From an uncultured Ruminiclostridium sp. (GTDB taxonomy: Bacteria; Bacillota; Clostridia; Oscillospirales; Ruminococcaceae), in the NCBI GenBank assembly GCA_934462775.1, contig CAKSIR010000064.1, forward strand, positions 1-12,238: a stretch of 12,238 nucleotides of DNA, in the 5' to 3' direction. This document shows positions 1-5,749 of the stretch, in pieces. The notes below the pieces were generated by a model, which was not told the origin of the DNA, did no database searches, and saw only the letters and a list, made by a program, of their open reading frames with translations. The first letter of the stretch is position 1. Every line of letters starts with the position of its first letter. Position numbers and translations under genes: made by a program.

Positions 1-52
1 GATCTGTTTCGTAGTAAAAGGCTGTGCGTTCGTAAGGTTTAATCTTGTCCAT
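1..52 (-). CDS. Probable acyl-CoA thioesterase (YbgC/4HBT-like), N-terminal fragment
   Basis: Only the first 17 codons lie inside the window; the gene runs off the left edge. The ATG at 52 is preceded by AGGAG at a good distance. The visible peptide begins MDKIKPYERTAFYYETD. The YETD motif near residue 14, after a basic and aromatic start, is how hot-dog-fold YbgC-type acyl-CoA thioesterases begin (family knowledge). The gene overlaps the 3' end of the upstream unknown gene by 14 bp, so the two are probably translationally coupled and share the promoter at 596-624. The assignment rests on a very short peptide and is tentative. Confidence 0.5.
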   Translation of the reverse strand, partial: MDKIKPYERTAFYYETD

Positions 53-530
53 TGTCTGCTCCTGTTTCATGGGAAATCTTGTCAACATCAACTAAATGCT
101 GATGCAGGATTTCGCTTATTTTGTTTTCATCGGGTTCTTTGTACGGTTCATCGTGCTTACGGTTTTCGCTCTCGGTAAGCTGCTTGTAGCTTACGTTCTC
201 GCCGTCAAATCTGATCCACATTTTGTCGTATGGCAAAATGCCGTGAGTAGCCCGCACAATGCTGTATGTATCGTTTTCGGCGGCAGGATTTATGCTGCGC
301 GGGTCGATTCTTGATTTAAAGAAGTAGTGGATATCCGTAAACGTAATCGGTGTTTCTCTGCGGAAACAAGGGTTAAAAACGTTTTTTATACATACGCTGC
401 GGTCGTTGTTGATAATGCAGCGCCACAGCACGCTGTCCTCGTTAAGCACCTCAAAGCTGCACGGAACAGGAATGTGAAATAACTTATCGTTCATCGGTAT
501 ATAAGAATTAGATTTTATAACTTTATTCAT
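39..530 (-). CDS. Hypothetical protein, about 163 aa
   Basis: I do not recognise this protein. It has no signal peptide, no membrane segment and no familiar catalytic motif. The middle is mixed alpha/beta-like with conserved-looking aromatic stretches (FNPCFRRE, ITFTDIHYFFKSR, YDKMWIRFDGE), and the last 45 residues are highly charged and probably disordered. The start is uncertain. The frame is open back to a GTG at 587 and an ATG at 581, but the predicted -10 ends at 596, so those starts would be almost leaderless and have no Shine-Dalgarno. The ATG at 530 has AAAGGA 10 bases upstream and is preferred; the longest form would be 182 aa. The stop overlaps the start of the thioesterase-like gene, so the two form one transcription unit. 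Confidence 0.65.
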   Translation of the reverse strand: MNKVIKSNSYIPMNDKLFHIPVPCSFEVLNEDSVLWRCIINNDRSVCIKNVFNPCFRRETPITFTDIHYFFKSRIDPRSINPAAENDTYSIVRATHGILPYDKMWIRFDGENVSYKQLTESENRKHDEPYKEPDENKISEILHQHLVDVDKISHETGADNGQD

Positions 531-595
531 AAAGAGGACATCCTTTGACATTTTTGCGCCAAAATTTATGATTTTTTTCATCGGCACAATAATAT

Positions 596-624
596 ATTAT
601 ACCATAATCAGACATAAAATGCAA
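596..624 (-). promoter_or_regulatory. Sigma-A promoter of the 163-aa gene and thioesterase
   Basis: Read on the minus strand, there is a -35 TTGCAT, a 17-bp spacer and a perfect TATAAT -10 with an extended TGG just before it. The transcript would start near 589 and give a leader of about 60 nt to the ATG at 530. It is back-to-back with the citrate synthase promoter. Confidence 0.7.
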
Positions 625-670
625 GAAAAGTAAAACTTTTTGAAATATTTTTGAAAATTTGCAATTTTAT

Positions 671-699
671 TTGAAAAATCATTCAAAATGTGCTATAAT
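671..699 (+). promoter_or_regulatory. Sigma-A promoter of citrate synthase
   Basis: TTGAAA at 671-676, a 17-bp spacer and TATAAT at 694-699 with an extended -10 (TGC immediately before). The -35 matches consensus in five of six positions. The predicted start near 706 leaves a leader of about 26 nt carrying the GAGAGG ribosome binding site at 719-724. No operator or riboswitch is visible. Confidence 0.8.
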
Positions 700-731
700 A
701 ATATTTATTATCAGGAAAGAGAGGCAGTCAA

Positions 732-2147
732 ATGGAAAACACATATTCAGAGTCAATTTCAGACATCATGGTCAATGCCAGAATAAACCAGAACATGTTT
801 ACAGAAACTACCCCGGAGCTTCTGAGTTATACCGAACTGTGCAAGGAAAATTACGGCATAAATCCCGAATTATACGGCAAATACGAGGTAAAAAGAGGAC
901 TTCGTGATATAAACGGAAAGGGTGTGCTTGCAGGATTAACCAAGATTGCAGAGGTTAAATCCTACACCATTGACGACGGTGAAATTATTCCCTGCGAGGG
1001 CAAGCTTTACTATCACGGAATTGATATGAAGCAGATTGTAAACGGATTCACATCGCAAAACCGTTTTGGCTTTGAGGAAGTCACATACCTGCTTTTATTC
1101 GGCACGCTTCCTACAAAAGAGCAGCTTGCTGATTTCAAAAAGCAGCTTTCGTATTACAGCGACCTGCCGACCAGCTTTACCCGCGACGTTATTCTTAAAG
1201 CGCCAAGCAAGGATATTATGAACTCCATGGCAAGAAGCGTGCTGACCCTTTATTCATACGACAACAGGGCTGATGATACATCGATTCCAAATGTTCTCCG
1301 TCAGTCGCTCCAGATGATTGCGCGTTTCCCAAGGCTGGCGGTTTACAGCTATCAGGCGTACAGACATTATTACTATGACGACAGCCTGTTTATTCACGCT
1401 CCGAATCCGGATATGTCAACGGCGGAAAACATTCTCTATATGCTCCGACCTGACCATCAGTTTACTGAGCTGGAGGCAAAGGTGCTTGATGTTGCGCTTG
1501 TTCTTCATGCCGACCACGGCGGCGGAAACAACTCAACCTTCACAACGCGCGTTGTTTCTTCGTCGGGTACAGACACATACTCAACGGTTGCGGCTGCGCT
1601 CGGCTCCCTTAAAGGACCAAAGCACGGCGGCGCTAACGTCAAGGTTGCAAAAATGTTTGACGATATAAAGGCTACCGTACACAATTGGGACAGCGACACC
1701 GAAATCAAGCAGTACCTCAACGACCTGCTCGACAAGAAAGCTTTCGACCATGCGGGACTTATATATGGTATGGGTCATGCGGTTTACTCCCTTTCAGACC
1801 CCCGTGCGGAAGTATTCAAGCAGTATGTAAAGCAGCTTTCCGATGAAAAAGGCAAGCAGGACGAGTTTGCTCTTTATTCAAAAATTGAAAAGCTGGCTCC
1901 CGAGGTTATTTATGAGAAGCGCAAGACGTATAAGGGCGTCAGCGCAAACGTTGACTTTTACAGCGGCTTCGTTTACAGTATGCTGGGTCTGCCGCAGGAG
2001 CTGTTCACTCCTATTTTTGCAATTGCAAGAATTTCAGGCTGGAGCGCGCACAGAATAGAGGAGCTTCTCAATGAGGGCAAGATTATTCGTCCTGCGTATA
2101 AAAACGTAATTAAGCATCATGATTATATTGATATTGATAACAGATAA
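732..2147 (+). CDS. gltA: Citrate synthase (citrate/2-methylcitrate synthase family)
   Basis: Condenses acetyl-CoA with oxaloacetate to citrate in the cytoplasm; in fermentative Clostridia this usually feeds the oxidative branch toward 2-oxoglutarate and glutamate. The length is 471 aa, longer than the roughly 370-430 aa of typical forms because of an N-terminal extension of some 60 residues. Diagnostic motifs are HADHGGGNNSTF (259-270), GPKHGGAN (295-302), GMGHAVYSLSDPR (346-358) and NVDFYSG (406-412). These hold the active-site His residues (the 259/262 pair, H298, H349) and catalytic Asp408. IARISGWSAHRIEE (431-444) carries the CoA/carboxylate-binding Arg region. GAGAGG lies 7 bases before the ATG. 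Aconitase and isocitrate dehydrogenase are not adjacent. Specificity for propionyl-CoA cannot be excluded from sequence alone, but citrate synthase is the more likely role. Confidence 0.93.
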   Translation: MENTYSESISDIMVNARINQNMFTETTPELLSYTELCKENYGINPELYGKYEVKRGLRDINGKGVLAGLTKIAEVKSYTIDDGEIIPCEGKLYYHGIDMKQIVNGFTSQNRFGFEEVTYLLLFGTLPTKEQLADFKKQLSYYSDLPTSFTRDVILKAPSKDIMNSMARSVLTLYSYDNRADDTSIPNVLRQSLQMIARFPRLAVYSYQAYRHYYYDDSLFIHAPNPDMSTAENILYMLRPDHQFTELEAKVLDVALVLHADHGGGNNSTFTTRVVSSSGTDTYSTVAAALGSLKGPKHGGANVKVAKMFDDIKATVHNWDSDTEIKQYLNDLLDKKAFDHAGLIYGMGHAVYSLSDPRAEVFKQYVKQLSDEKGKQDEFALYSKIEKLAPEVIYEKRKTYKGVSANVDFYSGFVYSMLGLPQELFTPIFAIARISGWSAHRIEELLNEGKIIRPAYKNVIKHHDYIDIDNR

Positions 2148-2160
2148 GGTCGTGTTTTAA

Positions 2161-2562
2161 ATGAATATTTACGAGCATATATATCACACATACAAGCAGA
2201 CAGCCTTTAAAGCAAAGCAGCTTTACTACATCAAGCGCTACGGCAGGTGCGACAAACCTCAGTTTGACGTGCTGACAGGGGACTGGCTGCTTGGCGGTAA
2301 TGTTAAGGGGTGCTACGTTATAAAAAACGGCTCCATTGATGAAATAATGAGCCTGTATACGGGCAGTGAAATGGTTTATCATTTCAAAGAGCTGAGTTAT
2401 TCACACGATGTTATCGGCGCTTATTCGTTCAACGACGTAATGTACATGGCATATACCTATCCCGATACATTCCGTATCCCGAAGCAGTATCTCAGCGATT
2501 ACAGCCATCAGGAGCTTGATTTTCTAAAAAAGCTGATTATAAAGCGCAGGGAAGAGAAGTAA
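2161..2562 (+). CDS. Hypothetical protein, 133 aa, cotranscribed with citrate synthase
   Basis: I do not recognise this protein. It starts 13 nt after the citrate synthase stop, with a weak AAGG (2146-2149) overlapping that stop codon, and no terminator lies between them, so it is read from the same transcript and probably translated less. It is rich in Tyr and Lys (basic N-terminus with HIYHTYKQTAFKAKQLYYIKRYGR), has a central FDVLTGDWLLGGNVKGCYVIKNG segment, and ends in a charged helix (KKLIIKRREEK). There is no signal peptide or membrane span, so it is likely a small soluble protein. The bounded open frame, the operon position and the strong terminator right after its stop make it credible as a real gene. 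Confidence 0.7.
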   Translation: MNIYEHIYHTYKQTAFKAKQLYYIKRYGRCDKPQFDVLTGDWLLGGNVKGCYVIKNGSIDEIMSLYTGSEMVYHFKELSYSHDVIGAYSFNDVMYMAYTYPDTFRIPKQYLSDYSHQELDFLKKLIIKRREEK

Positions 2563-2570
2563 TCACAAAC

Positions 2571-2625
2571 ATAATTCCGCAAATCCGCACAGATAACGGA
2601 TTTGCGGAATTATGCAAAATTTTTT
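2571..2625 (+). terminator. Rho-independent terminator of the citrate synthase operon
   Basis: A perfect 17-bp stem (left arm ATAATTCCGCAAATCCG, 2571-2587; right arm 2597-2613) with a 9-nt loop, followed by six T at 2620-2625. It starts 8 nt after the stop of the 133-aa gene. Confidence 0.88.
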
Positions 2626-2645
2626 CAAAAAAATTGAAAAAAGTG

Positions 2646-2674
2646 TTGACAAAAGATGAACACTGTGATATAAT
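2646..2674 (+). promoter_or_regulatory. Consensus sigma-A promoter of the tRNA-Ser pair
   Basis: Perfect TTGACA (2646-2651), a 17-bp spacer, perfect TATAAT (2669-2674) and an extended -10 TGA. This is the strongest promoter in the window, as expected for stable RNA. The predicted start near 2681 is about 32 nt before the first tRNA. Confidence 0.88.
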
Positions 2675-2712
2675 ATATCTTGCACTGTTAAGGAAAACAA
2701 ATTAACAGATAC

Positions 2713-2801
2713 GGAGAGGTGTCCGAGTGGTTTATGGAGCTGGTCTTGAAAACCAGTGATCTCGCAAGGGACCGAGGGTTCGAATCCCTCCTTCTCCGCC
2801 A
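2713..2801 (+). tRNA. tRNA-Ser (anticodon UGA)
   Basis: Class II tRNA of 89 nt. The acceptor stem GGAGAGG (2713-2719) pairs with CTTCTCC (2791-2797), with discriminator G2798 and encoded CCA. The anticodon stem CTGGT/ACCAG closes the loop CTTGAAA, giving anticodon TGA at 2747-2749, which reads UCN codons. A long variable arm precedes the T arm GAGGG-TTCGAAT-CCCTC. Seven T follow the CCA almost directly (2803-2809) and might cause some termination or mark a processing site before the second tRNA. Confidence 0.96.
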
Positions 2802-2833
2802 ATTTTTTTATTCAATATGTGTTAGTCAGCACT

Positions 2834-2923
2834 GGAGAAATACCCAAGTGGTGAAGGGGCTCCCCTGCTAAGGGAGTAGGTTCGGAAACGGGCGCGAGGG
2901 TTCAAATCCCTCTTTCTCCGCCA
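2834..2923 (+). tRNA. tRNA-Ser (anticodon GCU)
   Basis: Class II tRNA of 90 nt. The acceptor GGAGAAA (2834-2840) pairs perfectly with TTTCTCC (2913-2919), with discriminator G and encoded CCA. The anticodon stem CTCCC/GGGAG closes CTGCTAA, giving anticodon GCT at 2867-2869, which reads AGC and AGU. The long variable arm typical of tRNA-Ser is present. It lies 32 nt after the UGA isoacceptor and shares its promoter. Confidence 0.96.
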
Positions 2924-2924
2924 G

Positions 2925-2962
2925 AAACCGTTATAACTTGTATGAGTTATAACGGTTTTTCT
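2925..2962 (+). terminator. Terminator of the tRNA-Ser unit (first of two)
   Basis: A perfect 14-bp stem (AAACCGTTATAACT at 2925-2938, right arm 2945-2958) with a 6-nt loop, running into a T stretch to 2960. It starts 2 nt after the CCA end of tRNA-Ser(GCU). Confidence 0.85.
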
Positions 2963-2979
2963 ATTTATATAAAAATTCT

Positions 2980-3020
2980 GCCAAGGGCAGTCGAAAATAC
3001 GATTCGCTCTTGGCTTTTTT
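2980..3020 (+). terminator. Second, backup terminator after the tRNA genes
   Basis: GCCAAGGGC (2980-2988) pairs with GCTCTTGGC (3006-3014) with one G-U pair. An inner GTCG/CGAT pairing is possible. Six T follow (3015-3020). Tandem terminators after a strong stable-RNA promoter are a common arrangement. Confidence 0.75.
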
Positions 3021-3062
3021 GTCATTCGTAATACAGTGCTGTCAGTTTATACAGCCAACGCA

Positions 3063-3083
3063 GATATTGAAAATTTCAATATC
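3063..3083. repeat. 21-bp near-perfect palindrome
   Basis: GATATTGAAA, one central A, then TTTCAATATC. The right arm can also pair with TATTG at 3086-3090 through CAATA-tcgg-TATTG, so two alternative foldings exist. There is no T tract, so it is not a terminator. It could be a protein-binding site or a remnant of a dispersed element; the function is unknown. Confidence 0.5.
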
Positions 3084-3116
3084 GGTATTGCTCGACTGGG
3101 TATATTCTTTCAAAGC

Positions 3117-3148
3117 ATAAAGGTGTTCATTCTATTGAACACCTTTAT
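3117..3148 (-). terminator. Hairpin, possible bidirectional terminator of the peptidase operon
   Basis: ATAAAGGTGTTCA (3117-3129) pairs perfectly with 3136-3148 around a 6-nt loop. The A-rich foot on one side and T-rich foot on the other give a short U stretch in either direction. It lies about 66 nt past the stop of the small gene on the minus strand and would also catch read-through from the tRNA side. The U tracts are weak. Confidence 0.45.
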
Positions 3149-3213
3149 TATAACCTTAATTGACCGAAATGTCTAATACTTATAAATTATTATTTATCAT
3201 GCCCGCAATGCAT

Positions 3214-3426
3214 TTATACGAGCGTGAATATCAGCCCGTTTTCCCGAAACTCCACGCCTATGCTGCGTTCCTTGAGGTAGGCGGTGATAAACGCTTTTAT
3301 ATCGCCGTTTGTTTCCTCCAACTCAAAATACTGACCGCCGCAGCTGTCGTGAAAGTGCAGGTAAACTCCAAAATTGTCCTGCACTGCTTTCTTTAATTCA
3401 AGTACAAAATCATAAGCTACTACCAT
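3214..3426 (-). CDS. Small conserved-looking protein, 70 aa (CGGQ motif)
   Basis: The ATG at 3426 has AAAGGAG 5 bases upstream and is preferred. An earlier ATG at 3441 overlaps the peptidase stop and would contain that ribosome binding site in its own coding region. The 70-aa product is predicted soluble: an N-terminal helix (FVLELKKAVQDNFG), then HFHDSCGGQYFELEE and two further strand/helix units ending GVEFRENGLIFTLV. From memory, the HDSCGGQYF segment resembles a small Firmicutes family named for an RDAC motif, whose function is unknown; I cannot confirm membership. It follows the peptidase by only 11 nt, so it is cotranscribed and probably translationally coupled. Confidence 0.72.
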   Translation of the reverse strand: MVVAYDFVLELKKAVQDNFGVYLHFHDSCGGQYFELEETNGDIKAFITAYLKERSIGVEFRENGLIFTLV

Positions 3427-3437
3427 ATTTTCTCCTT

Positions 3438-4550
3438 TCATTCATCTGACAGAATCAGCGATTCGGCAATTTTTGCTGCCTTTTCAAGCTCCGCGGCAGA
3501 ACTGTATTCATTGCAGGAATGGCAGTTGTTCATTCCTGATGCAACCACAAGTCCCTTGATTCCGTGATGGAAGAAGTGGTTGTTGTCGCTTCCGCCGTAG
3601 GTGTCGACAAGCTTTCCGCTGAAACCGATTTCCTTGCACACGTTTTTAAATCTTACAGCCACTCGCTCGGTTGTATCAACTTTATATGCAAGGCAAAGAG
3701 TTTCTGTTCTGAAATCAACCTGCGCGCCGATTTTTTCTGCGGAGGTTTCAAATGCACGCTTTACAATGTCAAGCTGCTTTCTTGCGCTTGAATCGTCAAA
3801 GCTGCGCACTTCGCCTGTAACAATGCAGCTTTCCGCGACAACGTTGTCCGCACTTCCTCCGCTGATTGTGCCTATATTGACGGTAGTGTTCTCAACTTTG
3901 CCACATTTTATGCTGTTTATTGCGTCAGCTGCGGCTTTGATTGCGTGAATTCCGTTTTCGGGCGAGAATGCAGCGTGAGCTGCGCGCCCCTTGAATTGGG
4001 CGGTAAATGAAATGATTGAGGGCGCTTGATACGCGGCAATTCCGACTTCGCCGCTTAAGTCGAAGATGTAGGCTTCTTTTGATTTAAGCTTTGTAAAATC
4101 AAACTGTTGTATTCCTTTGCAGTAAATCTCCTCAGCCGCGTCAAACAATAGCTCAACGGGTCTGTGTTCAGCTCCGGACTCCTTTATGGAGGTGATAGCC
4201 TCGATAATTGCGCAAATTCCCGAAATGTCGTCTGCACCAAGTACGGTTGTACCGTTGGAGGTTATGGTTCCGTCTGAGTGAACAACCGCCTTTTTGCCAT
4301 TGGCAGGCTCAACGGAATCCGTGTGAGCGGAGAGCAATATAGGCGGCAGCTTTTTCGAGCCTTCGATAAATGCGTAAATGTTGCCTGCTGTTCCGCCGAT
4401 TTTTTCGGCGGCGTTGTCCTCGTGGCTGTTTATCCCAAGCAGTGAAAGCTTTTCCTTCAGCTTGTCACAAAGCGCTCTTTCGTTCAGCGATGAATTGTCA
4501 ATTGAAACAAGTTCAGTGAAAAGCTTCAAAATTCTATCCTTATTTATCAT
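3438..4550 (-). CDS. M20-family metallopeptidase, PepT-like
   Basis: A predicted cytoplasmic zinc di-/tripeptidase of 370 aa that releases free amino acids from short peptides. The M20 metal-site pattern is complete: SAHTD (74-78; H76, D78), LGADD (104-108), AAEE (138-141), FDLSG (163-167) and, near the C-terminus, NNCHSCNEY (341-349; H344). The segment KGRAAHAAFSPENGIHAI (187-204) belongs to the inserted dimerisation domain, and GGSDNNHF (319-326) is typical of PepT-like members. The ATG at 4550 is preceded by AAAGG at good spacing; an in-frame TTG at 4565 lies upstream of that site and is unlikely. A minus-strand promoter at 4582-4610 drives it, divergent from the LysR gene. The length is somewhat below classical PepT (about 405-410 aa), so I use the broader family name. 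Confidence 0.9.
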   Translation of the reverse strand: MINKDRILKLFTELVSIDNSSLNERALCDKLKEKLSLLGINSHEDNAAEKIGGTAGNIYAFIEGSKKLPPILLSAHTDSVEPANGKKAVVHSDGTITSNGTTVLGADDISGICAIIEAITSIKESGAEHRPVELLFDAAEEIYCKGIQQFDFTKLKSKEAYIFDLSGEVGIAAYQAPSIISFTAQFKGRAAHAAFSPENGIHAIKAAADAINSIKCGKVENTTVNIGTISGGSADNVVAESCIVTGEVRSFDDSSARKQLDIVKRAFETSAEKIGAQVDFRTETLCLAYKVDTTERVAVRFKNVCKEIGFSGKLVDTYGGSDNNHFFHHGIKGLVVASGMNNCHSCNEYSSAAELEKAAKIAESLILSDE

Positions 4551-4581
4551 TGGTTTACCTTTCAAGTGTGATTATACTGAT

Positions 4582-4610
4582 ATTATATTAAAAAGGTAGG
4601 AAAAAGTCAA
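4582..4610 (-). promoter_or_regulatory. Sigma-A promoter of the peptidase operon
   Basis: On the minus strand, TTGACT (4610-4605), a 17-bp spacer and perfect TATAAT (4587-4582). The start is near 4575, giving a leader of about 25 nt to the ATG at 4550. It is divergent from the lysR promoter; both share a 70-bp region that contains the candidate operators. Confidence 0.78.
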
Positions 4611-4622
4611 TGATTATACGTC

Positions 4623-4662
4623 AAAACCATAATACCGAAAACAGATGGGCAGTTATAGTTTT
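4623..4662. promoter_or_regulatory. Inverted repeat AAAACYATAA-N20-TTATAGTTTT
   Basis: AAAACCATAA (4623-4632) and TTATAGTTTT (4653-4662) are inverted copies matching at 9 of 10 positions, with centres 30 bp apart, about three helical turns. The right half overlaps the TATAG-N7-CTATA box. The left half sits close upstream of the peptidase -35, so the regulator could touch both divergent promoters. Functional role inferred only. Confidence 0.4.
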
Positions 4663-4670
4663 TTCCTATA
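4654..4670. promoter_or_regulatory. MET-box-like LysR operator before the regulator gene
   Basis: TATAG-N7-CTATA with the LysR-type T-N11-A core (T4656, A4668). The sequence starts TATAGTTT, the same as the left half of the MET-box consensus I recall for streptococcal methionine genes. It ends 6 bp before the lysR -35, centred near -50 of the predicted start, a position suited to autoregulation. The same dyad recurs at 5682-5698. Confidence 0.65.
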
Positions 4671-4676
4671 TTTCAC

Positions 4677-4705
4677 TTGACCTAACGGGTTGTATACTAT
4701 ATAAT
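4677..4705 (+). promoter_or_regulatory. Sigma-A promoter of the LysR regulator
   Basis: TTGACC (4677-4682), a 17-bp spacer and perfect TATAAT (4700-4705). The start near 4712 would fall at or within the GAGGTG ribosome binding site (4712-4717), giving a very short leader before the ATG at 4723. Confidence 0.75.
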
Positions 4706-4722
4706 AATACCGAGGTGAAATT

Positions 4723-5643
4723 ATGACTTTACAGCAGCTGCACTATGCAATTACAATTTCGGAATGTGGTTCTCTCAACAAGGCTGCCGACATTCTTTAC
4801 ATATCTCAGCCGTCGCTGACCAACTCCATGCAGGAGCTTGAAAAAGAAATCGGCATAAGCATTTTTTACAGAAGCGGCCGCGGCGTTACGCTTACGCCTG
4901 ACGGAGTTGAATTTCTGCAATACGCGCGACAGGTTTATAATCAGTATGAATCGCTCATGGATAAATACGGCAGCGGGCAGAATCTGAAAAAGAAATTCGG
5001 CGTTTCGACGCAGCATTATTCCTTTGCGGTAAAGGCGTTTGTGGAGCTGGTAAAGCGCTTTGATATGTCGCAGTATGAGTTTGCAATACGCGAAACCAAG
5101 ACGAAGGACGTTATATTAGACGTTGCCAATATGAAAAGCGAAATCGGAATACTTTATCTCAGCGACTTTAACCGCGCTGCGATCAATAAATTCCTGCGCA
5201 CGAACAATCTCAGCTTTAACCGCCTTATCGAGTGTCAGCCATACGTTTATCTGTGGTCGGGACATCCTCTTGCAAAGCAGCAGTCTATAACCTTTGAACA
5301 GCTCAAGGATTACCCCTGCCTTTCCTTTGAGCAAGGCGACGCAAGCTCGTTCTATTTTGCAGAGGAGATACTAAGCACCAATGAGTACACCCGCATAATC
5401 AAGGCAAACGACCGCGCGACAATGCTTAACCTGATGATTGGACTTAACGGCTACACTCTTTGTTCGGGAATTATCTGCGAGGAACTGAACGGCGATGATT
5501 ACCTTGCAGTTCCCTTTGAAACGGAAAACCGAGAGGGCAGCGTCATGGAAATAGGATATATAACAAAGAAAAACATGGTTCTTAGCTCCATAGGCAATAT
5601 GTATATTGACGAGATAAAGGCGTATCTTGGCATAGAAAAGTGA
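4723..5643 (+). CDS. LysR-family regulator, probable methionine/cysteine regulator (MtaR/CmbR-like)
   Basis: A 306-aa transcription factor of typical LysR length. The N-terminal winged helix-turn-helix spans residues 1-60 (LHYAITISECGSLNKAADIL, then SQPSLTNSMQELEKEIG, with TLTPDG in the wing). A linker helix and the effector-binding domain follow from about residue 90. The domain start VSTQHYSFAVKAFVEL resembles streptococcal sulfur amino acid regulators of the CmbR/MtaR type, which carry a similar SQHY segment (recollection). It stands directly upstream of a methionine transport operon in the same orientation, and the same TATAG-N7-CTATA box precedes both. I infer that it autoregulates and controls that operon. 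The effector is unknown; O-acetylserine, homocysteine or a methionine intermediate would fit the family. Swapping to an iron- or amino-acid-specific LysR role cannot be ruled out. Confidence 0.88.
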   Translation: MTLQQLHYAITISECGSLNKAADILYISQPSLTNSMQELEKEIGISIFYRSGRGVTLTPDGVEFLQYARQVYNQYESLMDKYGSGQNLKKKFGVSTQHYSFAVKAFVELVKRFDMSQYEFAIRETKTKDVILDVANMKSEIGILYLSDFNRAAINKFLRTNNLSFNRLIECQPYVYLWSGHPLAKQQSITFEQLKDYPCLSFEQGDASSFYFAEEILSTNEYTRIIKANDRATMLNLMIGLNGYTLCSGIICEELNGDDYLAVPFETENREGSVMEIGYITKKNMVLSSIGNMYIDEIKAYLGIEK

Positions 5644-5645
5644 AC

Positions 5646-5677
5646 AAAAGCCCGATCGGATAAACGGTCGGGCTTTT
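5646..5677 (+). terminator. Terminator of the LysR gene
   Basis: AAAAGCCCGATCG (5646-5658) pairs with 5665-5677 with one G-U pair, a 6-nt loop and an ending CTTTT. The T tract is short, so read-through into the operon is possible. The stem abuts the operator at 5678. Confidence 0.7.
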
Positions 5678-5702
5678 GAGTTATAGGTTTATGCTATAAC
5701 TC
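5678..5702. promoter_or_regulatory. MET-box-like operator of the metN operon
   Basis: A perfect dyad, GAGTTATAG-N7-CTATAACTC, containing TATAG-N7-CTATA with T-N11-A (T5684, A5696). Its centre (5690) lies about 66 bp before the predicted transcription start near 5756, the classical position of a LysR recognition site at an activated promoter. The 17-bp core has the spacing of the streptococcal MET-box (TATAGTTTNAAACTATA, from memory). Confidence 0.78.
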
Positions 5703-5720
5703 ATTATAATTATCATATAT

Positions 5721-5749
5721 TGGACAATAACCTACTAATGCGCTATAAT
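5721..5749 (+). promoter_or_regulatory. Sigma-A promoter of the metN operon
   Basis: TGGACA (5721-5726), a 17-bp spacer and TATAAT (5744-5749). The -35 has one mismatch, consistent with a promoter helped by an activator. The -10 lies inside a second small dyad, CTATA-A-TATAG (5743-5753), made of the same half-sites as the upstream box. It could be an activation or repression half-site of the regulator. Confidence 0.75.

Larger units (their letters stand above)
3021..3213. other. Gene-free spacer with inverted repeats
   Basis: No credible gene lies here. It contains a weak GCTGT/ACAGC hairpin near 3039-3056, a 21-bp palindrome at 3063-3083 and a 13-bp stem hairpin at 3117-3148. The stretch separates the tRNA unit from the convergent peptidase operon. 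Confidence 0.6.

Noticed and set aside
2563..2802. 79-aa minus-strand open frame with a GFEPSVP stretch
   Set aside because: It is the antisense of the tRNA-Ser(UGA) gene and the citrate synthase operon terminator, a well-known false protein pattern.
2822..3025. 67-aa minus-strand open frame with RRKRDLNPRAR
   Set aside because: Antisense of tRNA-Ser(GCU) and its terminators; another typical tRNA-derived false gene.
3564..3948. Two overlapping plus-strand frames of 75 and 115 aa
   Set aside because: They run opposite to the M20 peptidase, whose catalytic motifs are intact; low-complexity shadow composition.
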